From JAEVZK01 sp038202925 (GTDB taxonomy: Bacteria > Armatimonadota > Fimbriimonadia > Fimbriimonadales > Fimbriimonadaceae), in assembly GCA_038202925.1 (NCBI GenBank), contig JBBREM010000001.1, positions 26,052 through 90,051 on the forward strand: a stretch of 64,000 bases of DNA. The letters are read 5' to 3'. Made by a program: the position numbers and the translations under genes. Below, one piece after another: positions 1-9,067 of this stretch (the first letter of the stretch is position 1; every line of letters starts with the position of its first letter). The notes under the pieces were generated by a model that had not been told where the DNA came from, searched no databases, and saw only the letters and a list, made by a program, of their open reading frames with translations.

Positions 1-384
1 CTGCCGCTTGAGCGATTTGGCGAAATCTGGCAGGACGAAATGCAGGCGATGTTCGGCCGCTCGGTGAAGCTAGGAGAGCAGCATCGAAACTGGTGGAGCT
101 ACATCAGCCATTTCACCGCAGTGCCGTTTTACGTTTACGCCTATTCCTTCGGCGAGCTCCTCGTCCTGTCGCTGTATCAAATGGCAAAACAGGAAGGGCC
201 ATCGTTTGCCGACAAATACACCGACTTGCTGAGAGCCGGCGGATCAAAATCGCCCGCCGAGCTGATGGCAATGGTGGGCGTGGACCTGCGAAGCGAGCCG
301 TTCTGGCAGGGCGGGTTTGCGGCGATGGAGAAGCTGGTCGCCGAATTCGAACTGCTCTGGGCGGAGCACCGCCGCGACTCCTGA
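1..384 (+). CDS. M3 family oligoendopeptidase, C-terminal part
   Basis: The reading frame is open from the first base and stops at TGA 382-384, so this is the 3' end of a gene that begins before the window. The translated tail has the helical C-terminal signature of M3 metallopeptidases (pepF/oligoendopeptidase F group): a HFTAVPFYVYAYSFGELL segment followed by a long helix ending near AEFELLWAEHRRDS. The HExxH zinc site lies upstream and cannot be seen. Family members are cytosolic zinc peptidases that cut short peptides. The family call is fairly secure, the exact subtype is not. Confidence 0.8.
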   Translation: MPLERFGEIWQDEMQAMFGRSVKLGEQHRNWWSYISHFTAVPFYVYAYSFGELLVLSLYQMAKQEGPSFADKYTDLLRAGGSKSPAELMAMVGVDLRSEPFWQGGFAAMEKLVAEFELLWAEHRRDS

Positions 385-405
385 AAGGGTTTTCCCGTAG
401 GCTAA

Positions 406-1515
406 GTGACCATGTACATCGGCGCGATCGTGGCCGGGGTTCTGATGATCTCGGCGGTCCTGTGGGACGCGTTTGAGGCGATCATCCTCAGCAAAACGGT
501 TCGACGCCGCTTCAGCATCAACAGCCTGTTTTATGGAGCCATCTGGCGGGTGTGGCGGCTCATGGTCAAGGCCACGCGCGGCAGTTGGCGGCAGTGGGTT
601 CTGATTGCATTCGGCCCGCTCTCGCTGATCTTTCTGATCGGCTTTTGGGCGGTCTTGCTTGTGTTGGGATTCGGCCTGATCCACCTCGGGGCGGGCACTC
701 TGGGCGATGGTTCGGGGGTGGGCGATCACATCTATTTCAGCGGTGTCACGTTTTTCACTCTCGGGTACGGCGATCTGGCTCCAAAGAACGGACTCGGCCA
801 GTTCCTCGCCGTGTTCGAAGCAGGGGTTGGATTTGCATCGCTTGCGGTGGTGATCTCCTACGTTCCGGTCATGTATTCGCTTTTCGCCAATCGGGAGCAC
901 CTGATCACCTTGCTCGACTCGAAGGCAGGATCCGATCCCAGCGCGGGCGAACTCCTCAAGCGCTATGCCGAAGCCGGTGACATGGAGTCTCTGCACGTTC
1001 TGCTGCGGGATTGGGAGAAGTGGTCGGCGGAGCAGCTCGAAGGCTTTCTTTCGTATCCGATCCTCGCCTACTATCGTTCTCAGCACGACGACCAGTCGTG
1101 GCTGCTCTCCCTCACATGCATTCTCGACGCGTGCTCAATCATCAGCCTAGGCTTTGAGAACGAGGAAGATTTGGTCTGGGCGAAGCGGCTGAAGTTTCAG
1201 GCGAAAGCGACGTTCCAGATGGCGCGGCACGTTATCGTCGATCTGGCTTACATCCTCGACGTGCCGCCGGACGAGCGGCCGTACACTCGTTGCTCGGCGG
1301 GCGGGTTCAAATCCATCGTCGCCGAGTTGCGACGGGTCGGGTTGTCGCTTCGGACGGATAGTCTGGAGTTTCTCGAGGAGCGGACGATGCTGTACGAGCC
1401 GTACGTGGTCTCCTTGGCTCGCGATCTTTACTTCACACTTCCCTCGTGGACACCGGCGCACGACGCGGTCGACAACTGGTCGACGAGTGCGTGGGAGAGC
1501 GCGAAGCATTTTTGA
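406..1515 (+). CDS. Two-TM potassium channel-like membrane protein
   Basis: An N-terminal hydrophobic segment, a second membrane segment (LIFLIGFWAVLLVLGFGL), a pore loop carrying the K+ selectivity filter TLGYGD around residues 117-122, and a third membrane helix are visible; this is the Ion_trans_2 layout. The C-terminal ~220 residues are soluble, helical and not recognised, so the gating input is unknown. The start is GTG 406, with ATG 412 two codons downstream as an alternative. It lies 21 bp after the M3 peptidase gene. Probable role: inner-membrane potassium or cation conductance. Confidence 0.7.
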   Translation: MTMYIGAIVAGVLMISAVLWDAFEAIILSKTVRRRFSINSLFYGAIWRVWRLMVKATRGSWRQWVLIAFGPLSLIFLIGFWAVLLVLGFGLIHLGAGTLGDGSGVGDHIYFSGVTFFTLGYGDLAPKNGLGQFLAVFEAGVGFASLAVVISYVPVMYSLFANREHLITLLDSKAGSDPSAGELLKRYAEAGDMESLHVLLRDWEKWSAEQLEGFLSYPILAYYRSQHDDQSWLLSLTCILDACSIISLGFENEEDLVWAKRLKFQAKATFQMARHVIVDLAYILDVPPDERPYTRCSAGGFKSIVAELRRVGLSLRTDSLEFLEERTMLYEPYVVSLARDLYFTLPSWTPAHDAVDNWSTSAWESAKHF

Positions 1516-1522
1516 TCCGTCG

Positions 1523-1528
1523 CATAAT
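1523..1528 (+). promoter_or_regulatory. Candidate -10 box of the DinG-type gene
   Basis: CATAAT ends 8 bases before the ATG at 1537 and no Shine-Dalgarno sequence lies between them. The spacing would give a transcript starting at or next to the start codon (leaderless). No convincing -35 is visible. Confidence 0.35.
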
Positions 1529-1536
1529 GTAGAAGC

Positions 1537-3615
1537 ATGTCTACGGCAAGCGAGCTAATCGAAGGGGCATTCAAACGGCTCGCGGAGCGACCGGGGTTCG
1601 TGTTGCGGGCGGACCAGCAGCAGCTTGCGCATCTGCTATCGGACATGATCGAGGGCGACGCTTCGGGAGCCTTTGAAGCCCCGACCGGGCTCGGCAAATC
1701 CCTTGCCGCCCTCATCCCTGCGATTGCCCACGCGATTACTGAAAAGAAGCGAACCATTATTGCCACGTACACTAATGTTCTCGCTGAGCAGTATTGGCGG
1801 CAGGACCTTCCGTTGGCCCTCAGCCTCTTTGATCTGGGGGGTTCTGGCGCTGGTTCGGAGCCTCCTTTGCGGACCCAGTTCTTGATCGGACGACAGCGCT
1901 ACGCCTGCCTCGCGGCGATCCAGGACACGGCCCCGCAGCTTAAGCGAAACTTCGTGCCGCGGGCTCAGTTAGGCATCGAGACCGAACTGCGAGAGCACGG
2001 GGGAATATCGGGGCGGGAGGTCTCGCGTTTATGGCCGCAGATCGCCACCCCGCCCGTATGTCCCGGGCGACTATGCAGCCACTACAATAGTTGCTTCTAC
2101 TATAACGCACGGCGAGCCGCCGAGAAGGCCGAGGTGGTCATTACCAACCACAGCGTCGTCATTCAGCACGCCCTCATGGCTCGGGCCGGAGATGAGACGG
2201 GAGGGCTGCTCGGCGAGTACGACTTCCTCATTCTCGACGAGGCCCACGACTTCCCGCAGGCAGCCCTCAACGGATTGGAGTTTGAGCTGTCTCAGCCCAA
2301 GCTCGCCGCCCTCCTCGGGATCGGCACAAGGATGGAGAAGACTTTGGCACCTTACGCCGAATCGGCCGGCGACATGCTGCTATGGGCGGGAATGTGTGAC
2401 GACTTTCGGAAAGACGTCGAGCGATGCCAGAGGGCGATCGTCGCCTACTCGCTGCGGCTTGGGCAGCCGGGAATTCTGAACGCAACGCCACCTGAAGTAA
2501 TGGACCACCCGCAGGTGCAGGCGGCGAAGACCAGCGATGGGATATTCGGTGCGCAGCGGATCGCCGACGAGGTGAGCAAGTGCTGCATCGGCTTTGTCGA
2601 GAAAGTGCAGGACGTGCTGACGAGTTGGCGCGATCAGGGGATCGCTCTGGGGATGGTGGCGGAGAGCGTTCGCAACTACTCGACCTACATCGCGGGCTTC
2701 GGGGGCGGGTGCGTCTCACTTTTCAACCCGGAAGGCGTTGCCGTTAGCTACGTGGGGCGCACAGGCGAGGATGCGATGCTCCGGTCCGATCTGATTGGTC
2801 TCGCCCAGCCTCTGCAGGATCTGGTGTGGTCGCGCGGACCCTACGCCTGCATGTCGGCGACGCTGGCGCTCGATGGCAGCTTCGACTTCTTCAAGCGAAC
2901 GACCGGCGCGGAGCCGGATTTTGAGGAAATTCTTCCTTCTCCGTTCGACTTTACAATCCAGGCGGCCGTTTATCTTCCGAAGGCGGAGATCATTCCCGAT
3001 CCGTCGACGGCTCGGCGCGAGGGGCTCGAGGAAGAGTATTACGCCGCGCTCGCACGGGAGCTGAGCGAGATCATCCAGACGCTGGAAGGCCGGACCCTTG
3101 CCCTCTTTCATAGCCGCCGGGAGATGGAAGGCGTGATGAAGTACATCTCGCTGCCACCTGAGCTGCCGATTCTGATGCAATTCCGATCCGGTGCCGGCTC
3201 GACGGGCGAGCAGTTCATCAAGAACGTGAACGCCTCGTTGTTCGCGCTGCGCTCGTTTTGGACCGGCTTCGACGCCCCGGGCGAGACTCTATCTTGCGTC
3301 GCGCTGGTCCGGGTTCCGTTCGAGGTGCCGGTCGATCCGCCGCAGATCGCCCGAATGGCGTGGATGCAGACGCTTGGTCTCGATCCGTTCCAGGAGCATT
3401 CGCTGCCTCAGGCGAAGATGCTGATGCGCCAAGGGGCGGGGCGGCTGATCCGGCGAAGCGAGGACAAGGGGATCATCGCACTGCTTGATCCGCGCTTGCG
3501 GACGAAGCGCTACGGCGAAGCTATCCTGGCCAACCTTCCGCCGGGGATGCGAACCTTCGACGACTTCGCCGACGCGGCGGGCTGGCTAGGCCTCGGCCGC
3601 CGACTTGCCATTTAG
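1537..3615 (+). CDS. dinG: ATP-dependent helicase, DinG/XPD-like
   Basis: Superfamily 2 helicase of 692 aa. Walker A is EAPTGLGKS (GLGKS at residues 51-55) and the Walker B box is LDEAHDF (DEAH at 234-237). Four cysteines between them (C124, C175, C180, C186) match the 4Fe-4S cluster domain of the XPD/DinG family. The C-terminal half carries the motif V/VI region (SFWTGFDAPGE ... QGAGRLIRR). Known members are 5'-3' DNA helicases acting on D-loops, R-loops or G-quadruplexes in repair. The exact paralogue (DinG or YoaA) cannot be settled from sequence reading. Confidence 0.85.
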   Translation: MSTASELIEGAFKRLAERPGFVLRADQQQLAHLLSDMIEGDASGAFEAPTGLGKSLAALIPAIAHAITEKKRTIIATYTNVLAEQYWRQDLPLALSLFDLGGSGAGSEPPLRTQFLIGRQRYACLAAIQDTAPQLKRNFVPRAQLGIETELREHGGISGREVSRLWPQIATPPVCPGRLCSHYNSCFYYNARRAAEKAEVVITNHSVVIQHALMARAGDETGGLLGEYDFLILDEAHDFPQAALNGLEFELSQPKLAALLGIGTRMEKTLAPYAESAGDMLLWAGMCDDFRKDVERCQRAIVAYSLRLGQPGILNATPPEVMDHPQVQAAKTSDGIFGAQRIADEVSKCCIGFVEKVQDVLTSWRDQGIALGMVAESVRNYSTYIAGFGGGCVSLFNPEGVAVSYVGRTGEDAMLRSDLIGLAQPLQDLVWSRGPYACMSATLALDGSFDFFKRTTGAEPDFEEILPSPFDFTIQAAVYLPKAEIIPDPSTARREGLEEEYYAALARELSEIIQTLEGRTLALFHSRREMEGVMKYISLPPELPILMQFRSGAGSTGEQFIKNVNASLFALRSFWTGFDAPGETLSCVALVRVPFEVPVDPPQIARMAWMQTLGLDPFQEHSLPQAKMLMRQGAGRLIRRSEDKGIIALLDPRLRTKRYGEAILANLPPGMRTFDDFADAAGWLGLGRRLAI

Positions 3616-3619
3616 ACTT

Positions 3620-3874
3620 CTATTTCCACCACTTGCGGAAGATCAGGATGAGCAGCATAGCGCCAAGCGTGGCACCAACGATGGTCGGAATGGTTCCGCC
3701 GAGTCCCTGGTCGTGCAGGAGATACCGCATGACAAAGCCCGTGATCAGCGAACCGGCAATGCCGAGCAGGATCGTGAACAGGCAGCCTTTCGGCTCTCGG
3801 TTCGATCCTGGCATGAATCCCTTTGCTAACGCACCGGCAATGAAGCCCACGATAATCCACCACAGAACGTGCAT
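3620..3874 (-). CDS. GlsB/YeaQ/YmgE-type small membrane protein
   Basis: An 84-aa protein with three hydrophobic segments and small-residue-rich loops: start MHVLWWIIVGFIAGALAKG, middle LFTILLGIAGSLITGF, end TLGAMLLILIFRKWWK. This matches the transglycosylase-associated/YeaQ stress-response membrane protein family, whose function is poorly defined. The open frame continues 42 codons upstream, but that part is not membrane-like and the family begins at the chosen ATG (3874). It converges with the helicase gene, 4 bp apart. Confidence 0.8.
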   Translation of the reverse strand: MHVLWWIIVGFIAGALAKGFMPGSNREPKGCLFTILLGIAGSLITGFVMRYLLHDQGLGGTIPTIVGATLGAMLLILIFRKWWK

Positions 3875-3931
3875 GCGGCAAAGACGGGATAGCGGCGTGC
3901 GGGGATGCGGGAATGGGGCGAAATGGGTCAA

Positions 3932-3947
3932 CGTTCCACGTGAAACA
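3932..3947. other. parS-like ParB-binding site
   Basis: The 16-mer CGTTCCACGTGAAACA differs at only the first base from the parS consensus TGTTNCACGTGAAACA. Its core GTTCCACGTGAAAC is near-palindromic around CACGTG. It lies in the intergenic space upstream of valS. parS sites load ParB and seed SMC/ParABS chromosome segregation and usually cluster near the replication origin. I saw no second copy in the window and no parA/parB nearby. Confidence 0.6.
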
Positions 3948-3998
3948 TGGACGGGTAATCTCGGCTCGCCCTTCACGACATGAAAGGCAGGAGTGGAC

Positions 3999-6599
3999 AT
4001 GACGAATATGGAACCGCGCTATGACGCGTCGACGGTGGAATCGAAGTGGTACGGCCGGTGGGAGGCCGCAGGGCTGTTTCAGCCCGATCCTGACCCTAAC
4101 AAGAAGCCTTTCACGGTCACGATACCGCCCCCCAACATCACCGGCTCGCTTCACATGGGGCACGCCCTTTGCTATCCCATTCAGGACCTCTATGGGCGGT
4201 TTCAGCGGATGCAGGGACGCAGCGTCCTCATCCTCCCCGGCCAAGATCACGCCGGCATCGCGACCCAGAGCGTCGTCGAGAAGATGCTGCGCAAAGAGGG
4301 GTCAAGCGGTGCCCAGATCGGACGCGACAAGTTCGTCGAGCGGGTGTGGGAGTGGCGCAAGGAAAGCGGCGACAATATCCTCCATCAGCTCCGCACTCTG
4401 GGCTGTGCGTTTGATTGGTCGCGATCCAGGTTTACGCTTGACGAGAAGTATCACGAGGCGGTTCTTAAGGCCTTTATTGACTGGTTCGACCAGGGGCTGA
4501 TCTTTCGCGGCAAGCGGGTGGTCAACTGGGATCCCGTGCTGCAGACCAGCGTTTCGGACATTGAAACCGAGCGCAAGACGGTCCGCGGGAAGCTGTACTA
4601 CATCCGATATCCCTTCGCCGACGGCTCCGGTTCGGTGACGATCGCCACCACCCGGCCCGAAACCATGCTGGCCGACGTGGCAGTGGCGGTCCATCCTTCG
4701 GATCCGCGCTACAAAGGCCTGACTGGCAAGACGCTTATCCTCCCCCTTCTCAATCGTGAGCTTCCGCTGATCGCCGACCAATATCCCGACCCGGCATTCG
4801 GTTCTGGCGCGGTGAAGATCACGCCGGCGCATGATCCGAACGACTACCAAGTCGGCGTGCGGCATAACCTGCCGATGCCGGTGCTGTTGGATTCGCGCGG
4901 GCGCATCACCGAGGAGGGCGGTCCTTATGCGGGACTGGATCGCAACGAGGCGCGTAAGCGCATCGTTGCCGATCTTGAGGAGCAGGGCTTTATCGAGAAG
5001 ATCGAGGACCATGACATTCCCATCCTCATCTCCGACCGCAGCAAAGAGCCCATCGAGCCGCTGCTCAGCGAGCAATGGTTCTGCGATCAGCCGAAGCTCG
5101 CGGCTTCGGCTATCGATGTCGTGCGAAATGGGGATGTCAAGTTCTTTCCCGAGCGCTACGAGAAGATTTATCTCGACTGGATGGAGAACATCCGCGAATG
5201 GTGTATCTCGCGCCAACTATGGTGGGGGCACCGAATCCCCGTGTATTACGGGGAGGACGGCACTGCGTATGCGGCGCTGAGCTGGGAAAAGGCTCAATCG
5301 AAGGCCAGTGCCAGCAAGATTGTGCGCCAGGACGATGATGTACTGGACACCTGGTTCAGCAGCGGCTTGTGGCCGTTTGCAACCCTCGGCTGGCCGGAGC
5401 AGACCGACGATCTGAAGCGGTTTTATCCGACGAGTCTCCTGGTTACCGACCGCAATATCCTCTACTTGTGGGTCTCTCGGATGATCATGATGGGGCTCGA
5501 CTTCGCGAAGTCGAAGCCGTTCGAAGATGTCTTCATCTATGCGACGGTGCTGACTGAAGATGGGCGGCGCATGTCGAAATCGCTCGGGACGGGGGTCGAC
5601 CCGCTGGAAGTGATCCAGAAAGTGGGTGCCGACGCGTTGCGTTACACGCTGCTAAGCCAGACCGGAGCGAATCAGGACATCCGGTATAGCGAGCGCAAGA
5701 CGGAAGAGGCGCGCAACTTCTGCAACAAGATCTGGAACGCGACGCGATTTGTGCTCTTAAACACGGAAGGATCGCTCCGACAGCAGCCGGCTGAGCTTGA
5801 AGATGTAGATAAGTGGCTGCTTAGCCGGCTCGCCATGACAGAGAAAACTGTCAAATCAGCTTTTGAGGGTTACGACTTGCAGACGGCGTGTCAGGCGCTG
5901 TACCAATTCTTCTGGAGTGAGCTTTGCGACTGGTATATCGAGGTCGCCAAGCCGCGCCTCATCGATCCCGGCAAGCGCGAGACACCGCAGTGGGTGCTGC
6001 TGACGAGCATCGATGCCTTCCTGCGGATGATGCACCCGGTCATGCCGTTCATTACGGAGGAGCTGTATGCCAACCTGCCGCTGCCGAAGAAGGCTGAGTT
6101 CATCATGTCCGCACCATGGCCGGAGATACCTCCCGAGTTTTCGCAGCCGGACGTCGAAGCGCGAATGGAGCGGGTGTTCGAGATCACGCGCGGCTTGCGT
6201 GCTCTGCGAGCGGAACTGGGGCTCACGCCGGGAGTATCGGTTCCCGTCGCCTATTGCGAGGGGGATATCGCGGGCGGAGATTGGATCGTGAAGTCGCAGG
6301 CGTGGGTTCAAGAAATCAGGGCCGGGAAGCCGGATGGGAAGCACATTTCCGCGACGGTAGAGGGGGTTGACATTCACTTGCCGCTCGGGGATCTCGTCGA
6401 CCCCGCGAAGGAGCTAGACCGCATCGGCCGCGAAGAGATCAAAGCCCGAGAAGAGCTCGCCAAAACCGAGGAACGGCTCGGCGATGCCACCTTCATCGAG
6501 CGCGCGAAGCCCGAAGTGGTCGAACGAGCAAGAGAACAGGCTGAGGAGATTCGCAGCAGGCTCCGCAAGCTGGAAGAGCGCCGGAAGCTCTTCGGATAA
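3999..6599 (+). CDS. valS: Valyl-tRNA synthetase
   Basis: Class I aminoacyl-tRNA synthetase that charges tRNA-Val and edits mischarged Thr. The HIGH motif appears as PPPNITGSLHMGH (HMGH about residues 52-55) and the KMSKS loop as GRRMSKSLGTG near residue 524. The CP1 editing region has the TTRPETMLADVAVAVHP segment, and the C-terminus ends in the charged coiled coil typical of ValS. Length 866 aa is normal. I start at ATG 3999 because AGGAG (3989-3993) sits 5 bases upstream; the in-frame GTG at 3993 overlaps that Shine-Dalgarno. No T-box was seen upstream. Confidence 0.97.
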   Translation: MTNMEPRYDASTVESKWYGRWEAAGLFQPDPDPNKKPFTVTIPPPNITGSLHMGHALCYPIQDLYGRFQRMQGRSVLILPGQDHAGIATQSVVEKMLRKEGSSGAQIGRDKFVERVWEWRKESGDNILHQLRTLGCAFDWSRSRFTLDEKYHEAVLKAFIDWFDQGLIFRGKRVVNWDPVLQTSVSDIETERKTVRGKLYYIRYPFADGSGSVTIATTRPETMLADVAVAVHPSDPRYKGLTGKTLILPLLNRELPLIADQYPDPAFGSGAVKITPAHDPNDYQVGVRHNLPMPVLLDSRGRITEEGGPYAGLDRNEARKRIVADLEEQGFIEKIEDHDIPILISDRSKEPIEPLLSEQWFCDQPKLAASAIDVVRNGDVKFFPERYEKIYLDWMENIREWCISRQLWWGHRIPVYYGEDGTAYAALSWEKAQSKASASKIVRQDDDVLDTWFSSGLWPFATLGWPEQTDDLKRFYPTSLLVTDRNILYLWVSRMIMMGLDFAKSKPFEDVFIYATVLTEDGRRMSKSLGTGVDPLEVIQKVGADALRYTLLSQTGANQDIRYSERKTEEARNFCNKIWNATRFVLLNTEGSLRQQPAELEDVDKWLLSRLAMTEKTVKSAFEGYDLQTACQALYQFFWSELCDWYIEVAKPRLIDPGKRETPQWVLLTSIDAFLRMMHPVMPFITEELYANLPLPKKAEFIMSAPWPEIPPEFSQPDVEARMERVFEITRGLRALRAELGLTPGVSVPVAYCEGDIAGGDWIVKSQAWVQEIRAGKPDGKHISATVEGVDIHLPLGDLVDPAKELDRIGREEIKAREELAKTEERLGDATFIERAKPEVVERAREQAEEIRSRLRKLEERRKLFG

Positions 6600-6618
6600 G
6601 TCGGTCACAATAGCCGGA

Positions 6619-7500
6619 GTGTCTCGGAAAGCCTTCGGAACGCTCCTCATTGCGATATCGAGCACGGCGTTTGGCAGCTACGGCTACTTCGCCCTTAAGG
6701 CTGGTCAAGCCGGAATTGGGCCGTTTTCGCTGCTGGCGTACCGCTTTGGCATCGCCGTGGCCATCCTTGGGCTGGTTGCCGCTCTCACTCGCGGACGGCT
6801 CGAGAAGAGACAGATATTGCCGCTCATTGGGCTTGGCATGCTTTACGTCGGCCAGGCATTTACCTTCTTGCAATGCCTTCTCGTAAGTGGCAGCCCGATC
6901 ACGGCTTCGCTGCTGCTTTACATCTATCCGGCGTGGGTGACTTTGGGATCCGTTCTGTTCCTGCGCGAAAAGCTCACGACGGTCAAGATTATCGCGCTCG
7001 CGTGTGCCTTTGTCGGGTCATTCGCGATCATCGGGCCGGTGGCCAATGTGCAGCCGGCGGCGATCGTCTACGGGGTATGCACGTCCCTGTTTTTCGCAGC
7101 GTATTTGGTTTGCGGGAAGAAGGTGATGCAGTCGGCACCACCGGTAATGGCGACGCTGACGATCCTGACGACGGCCTTTCTCGTCTTCGGCCTTGGCGCT
7201 TTGATCACGGGGATTGATTCCATACGTTCCGCCGATGGCTGGATCGGCGCGGTGGGTTTGGCGATTGTGGCGACGGTGATCGCCATCGGGGCGCTCCTTG
7301 GCGGGCTATCCCGAGTGTCGCCCGTCGAAGCAGCAAGCCTGTCAGCGATCGAGCCTCTTGTCAGCGCGATCATTGCAATCACTGTTATGGGGCAAGCCTT
7401 ACGAACGGGGCATGTCGTCGGCGGCGTGCTCGTCCTTACTGCCGTGCTCGTGCTAGCGCGTGAGGCGGCCTCGAAGCTTCGCGCAACCGGTGAGCGGTAG
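6619..7500 (+). CDS. EamA-family (DMT superfamily) transporter
   Basis: About 293 aa with some ten hydrophobic helices arranged as two EamA repeats; the second ends with the characteristic SRVSPVEAASLSAIEPLVSA segment. These are inner-membrane drug/metabolite exporters, and the substrate is unknown. The frame is open far back into valS, so the start is uncertain. GTG 6619 directly follows a GGAG and gives the usual family length. It is co-directional with valS, 19 bp downstream, and may be read through from it. Confidence 0.8.
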   Translation: MSRKAFGTLLIAISSTAFGSYGYFALKAGQAGIGPFSLLAYRFGIAVAILGLVAALTRGRLEKRQILPLIGLGMLYVGQAFTFLQCLLVSGSPITASLLLYIYPAWVTLGSVLFLREKLTTVKIIALACAFVGSFAIIGPVANVQPAAIVYGVCTSLFFAAYLVCGKKVMQSAPPVMATLTILTTAFLVFGLGALITGIDSIRSADGWIGAVGLAIVATVIAIGALLGGLSRVSPVEAASLSAIEPLVSAIIAITVMGQALRTGHVVGGVLVLTAVLVLAREAASKLRATGER

Positions 7501-7512
7501 ACTCGGTTCGAC

Positions 7513-8241
7513 TTGGAAACGCCTCACCTGAGCGTGGTCGTCCCCGCCTACAACGAAGAAGATCGCCTGCTGCCCACGCTTGAGCGATTGTTCGAGTATT
7601 ACGAGGCTCAGACCTATCCCTACGATGTCACAGTGGTGAGCGATGGCTCGACCGACCGGACCGGCGCCATCGTGACGGAGTTCGCCAAGTCGCATCCGAC
7701 ATTCAAGCTCTTGGAGTATCAGCCCAACCGGGGGAAAGGCTACGCAGTACGGACCGGGATATTGGTGGCAAAGGGCGATCTCGTGCTCTTTTCCGACGCC
7801 GATATGGCGACGCCGCAGGAAGAAACGGAGAAGCTGCTGGCGCGCATTAAGGACGGTGCCGACATCGCCATCGGCAGCCGTCCGCTGAAGGAAAGCAAGC
7901 TTGAAAAGCACCAACCGATGCTGCGGGAGATGATGGGGAGAGCGTCTAACCAGCTAATACAGGTTTTGGCGGTTAGAGGCATTCATGACACGCAGTGCGG
8001 ATTCAAGATGTTCACCCGAAAAGCGGCGCAGGATATCTTCGCGCGGTGCAAGCTCAACGGGTTCAGTTTCGACTTCGAAGCTTTGATGATCGCACGTGAT
8101 CTGGGTTACCGCATCGACGAAGTGGCCATTCGCTGGTTCCACCAGGAGGGGTCGAAGGTGGTGTTCTGGCGGGATTATCCGCGGGCGCTGAAAGACCTGG
8201 TGGGGTTGAGGGCGAAAGGCAAGCGGAGGCGGCTTAGTTGA
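7513..8241 (+). CDS. Family 2 glycosyltransferase (dolichyl/polyprenyl-phosphate glucosyltransferase-like)
   Basis: 242 aa GT-A fold protein. Visible elements: N-terminal LSVVVPAYNEEDRL, nucleotide-binding VVSDGSTDRT, the DXD-like VLFSDADMATP, and DTQCGFKMFTRKAA, which is typical of the ALG5/DPM1-like subgroup that transfers a sugar to a polyprenyl phosphate. There is no C-terminal membrane domain. The start is TTG 7513, 12 bp after the transporter gene. The neighbouring methyltransferase suggests a shared glycan or lipid-carrier pathway, which is inference. Confidence 0.8.
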   Translation: METPHLSVVVPAYNEEDRLLPTLERLFEYYEAQTYPYDVTVVSDGSTDRTGAIVTEFAKSHPTFKLLEYQPNRGKGYAVRTGILVAKGDLVLFSDADMATPQEETEKLLARIKDGADIAIGSRPLKESKLEKHQPMLREMMGRASNQLIQVLAVRGIHDTQCGFKMFTRKAAQDIFARCKLNGFSFDFEALMIARDLGYRIDEVAIRWFHQEGSKVVFWRDYPRALKDLVGLRAKGKRRRLS

Positions 8242-8332
8242 TTGCGGAATGCGGATTGCGGATTGTGGAGTCCTCCGCGACCGTTTCCACCAGGCACATC
8301 TCGGCAATCGACAATCCACAATCCACAATTCG
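8241..8332. repeat. Heptamer-based inverted repeat pair
   Basis: Left side: tandem 7-bp units of the type GATTGCG/GATTGTG. Right side, about 45 bp on: the complementary units CAATCCA/ACAATCC in inverse order. The two sides can pair. The element fills the space between the glycosyltransferase stop and the methyltransferase start. Confidence 0.6.
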
Positions 8333-9067
8333 ATGAATCCCAACGAATACACCCGGATGTTCGAGATGGAGGACCGCTATTGGTGGTTCGTCGGGCGGCG
8401 GCGCATTGCGCTTCGGCTGCTTGATCGGTATCGAGCAGCAGGCGACCAATTTCTCGACCTTGGCTGTGGGACGGGCGTTGTGCTTCAGGAGCTTGCGGGG
8501 CGCGGTAGTCCGACCGGACTCGACATGAGCGTTCTTGCCCTGGGGTTTTGCCGAAAACGAGGGCTCTCTCGGCTGGTGCGCGGCGATGCGACGGCGATGC
8601 CGATGCGTCCAGACCAGTTCGCCGCCGTCGTCGCGCTGGACGTTTTTGAGCATGTGGAGGACGATGGGAAGGCGCTTGGCGAATCCTTTCGCAGTCTTGC
8701 TCCTGGTGGAGTTCTGATTCTAAGCGTGCCGGCATTTCGAAGCCTTTGGGGACCGCATGATGTGGCCTTGATGCACTTTCGGCGATACACGCGGCCGGAA
8801 CTGCGGGCCAAGCTTGTTGCGGCCGGGTTTCGGATCGAGAAGATCAGCTATTCCGTATTCCTTCTCTTTCCTATCGTGGTCGTCGTTCGGTTTTTCGAAA
8901 AGCGCAAGAAGGGGCCGGCGAAGGCTTCGTTGGCGGCCTTGCCAAAGTGGCTAAACAAGCTGCTCATCTGGACCCAGGGGGTGGAGGCGACGGTCATCGG
9001 CGCGGTCAATCTTCCCTGGGGAAGCAGCTTAATCGCGGTGGCGCGCAAGCCGGAGCGCGGATCGTGA
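8333..9067 (+). CDS. Class I SAM-dependent methyltransferase
   Basis: 244 aa. Motif I is FLDLGCGTGVVLQEL, motif II falls near SPTGLDMS, and the acidic motif with VALDVFEHVEDD follows, as in the Methyltransf_11/UbiE-like fold. The start is ATG 8333 (MNPNEYTRMFEMEDRYWWF; a YWW motif is common at the N-terminus of this subgroup). An in-frame upstream ATG at 8249 lies within the repeat pair and is unlikely. A hydrophobic stretch near residue 180 (VFLLFPIVVVVRFF) suggests membrane association. The substrate is unknown. It overlaps mqnA by 4 bp. Confidence 0.8.
   Translation: MNPNEYTRMFEMEDRYWWFVGRRRIALRLLDRYRAAGDQFLDLGCGTGVVLQELAGRGSPTGLDMSVLALGFCRKRGLSRLVRGDATAMPMRPDQFAAVVALDVFEHVEDDGKALGESFRSLAPGGVLILSVPAFRSLWGPHDVALMHFRRYTRPELRAKLVAAGFRIEKISYSVFLLFPIVVVVRFFEKRKKGPAKASLAALPKWLNKLLIWTQGVEATVIGAVNLPWGSSLIAVARKPERGS

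Noticed and set aside
3875..3998. T-box or other riboswitch upstream of valS
   Set aside because: The gap is only about 120 bp, has no T-box core (AGGGUGGNACCGCG-like) and no terminator; it holds the parS-like site instead.
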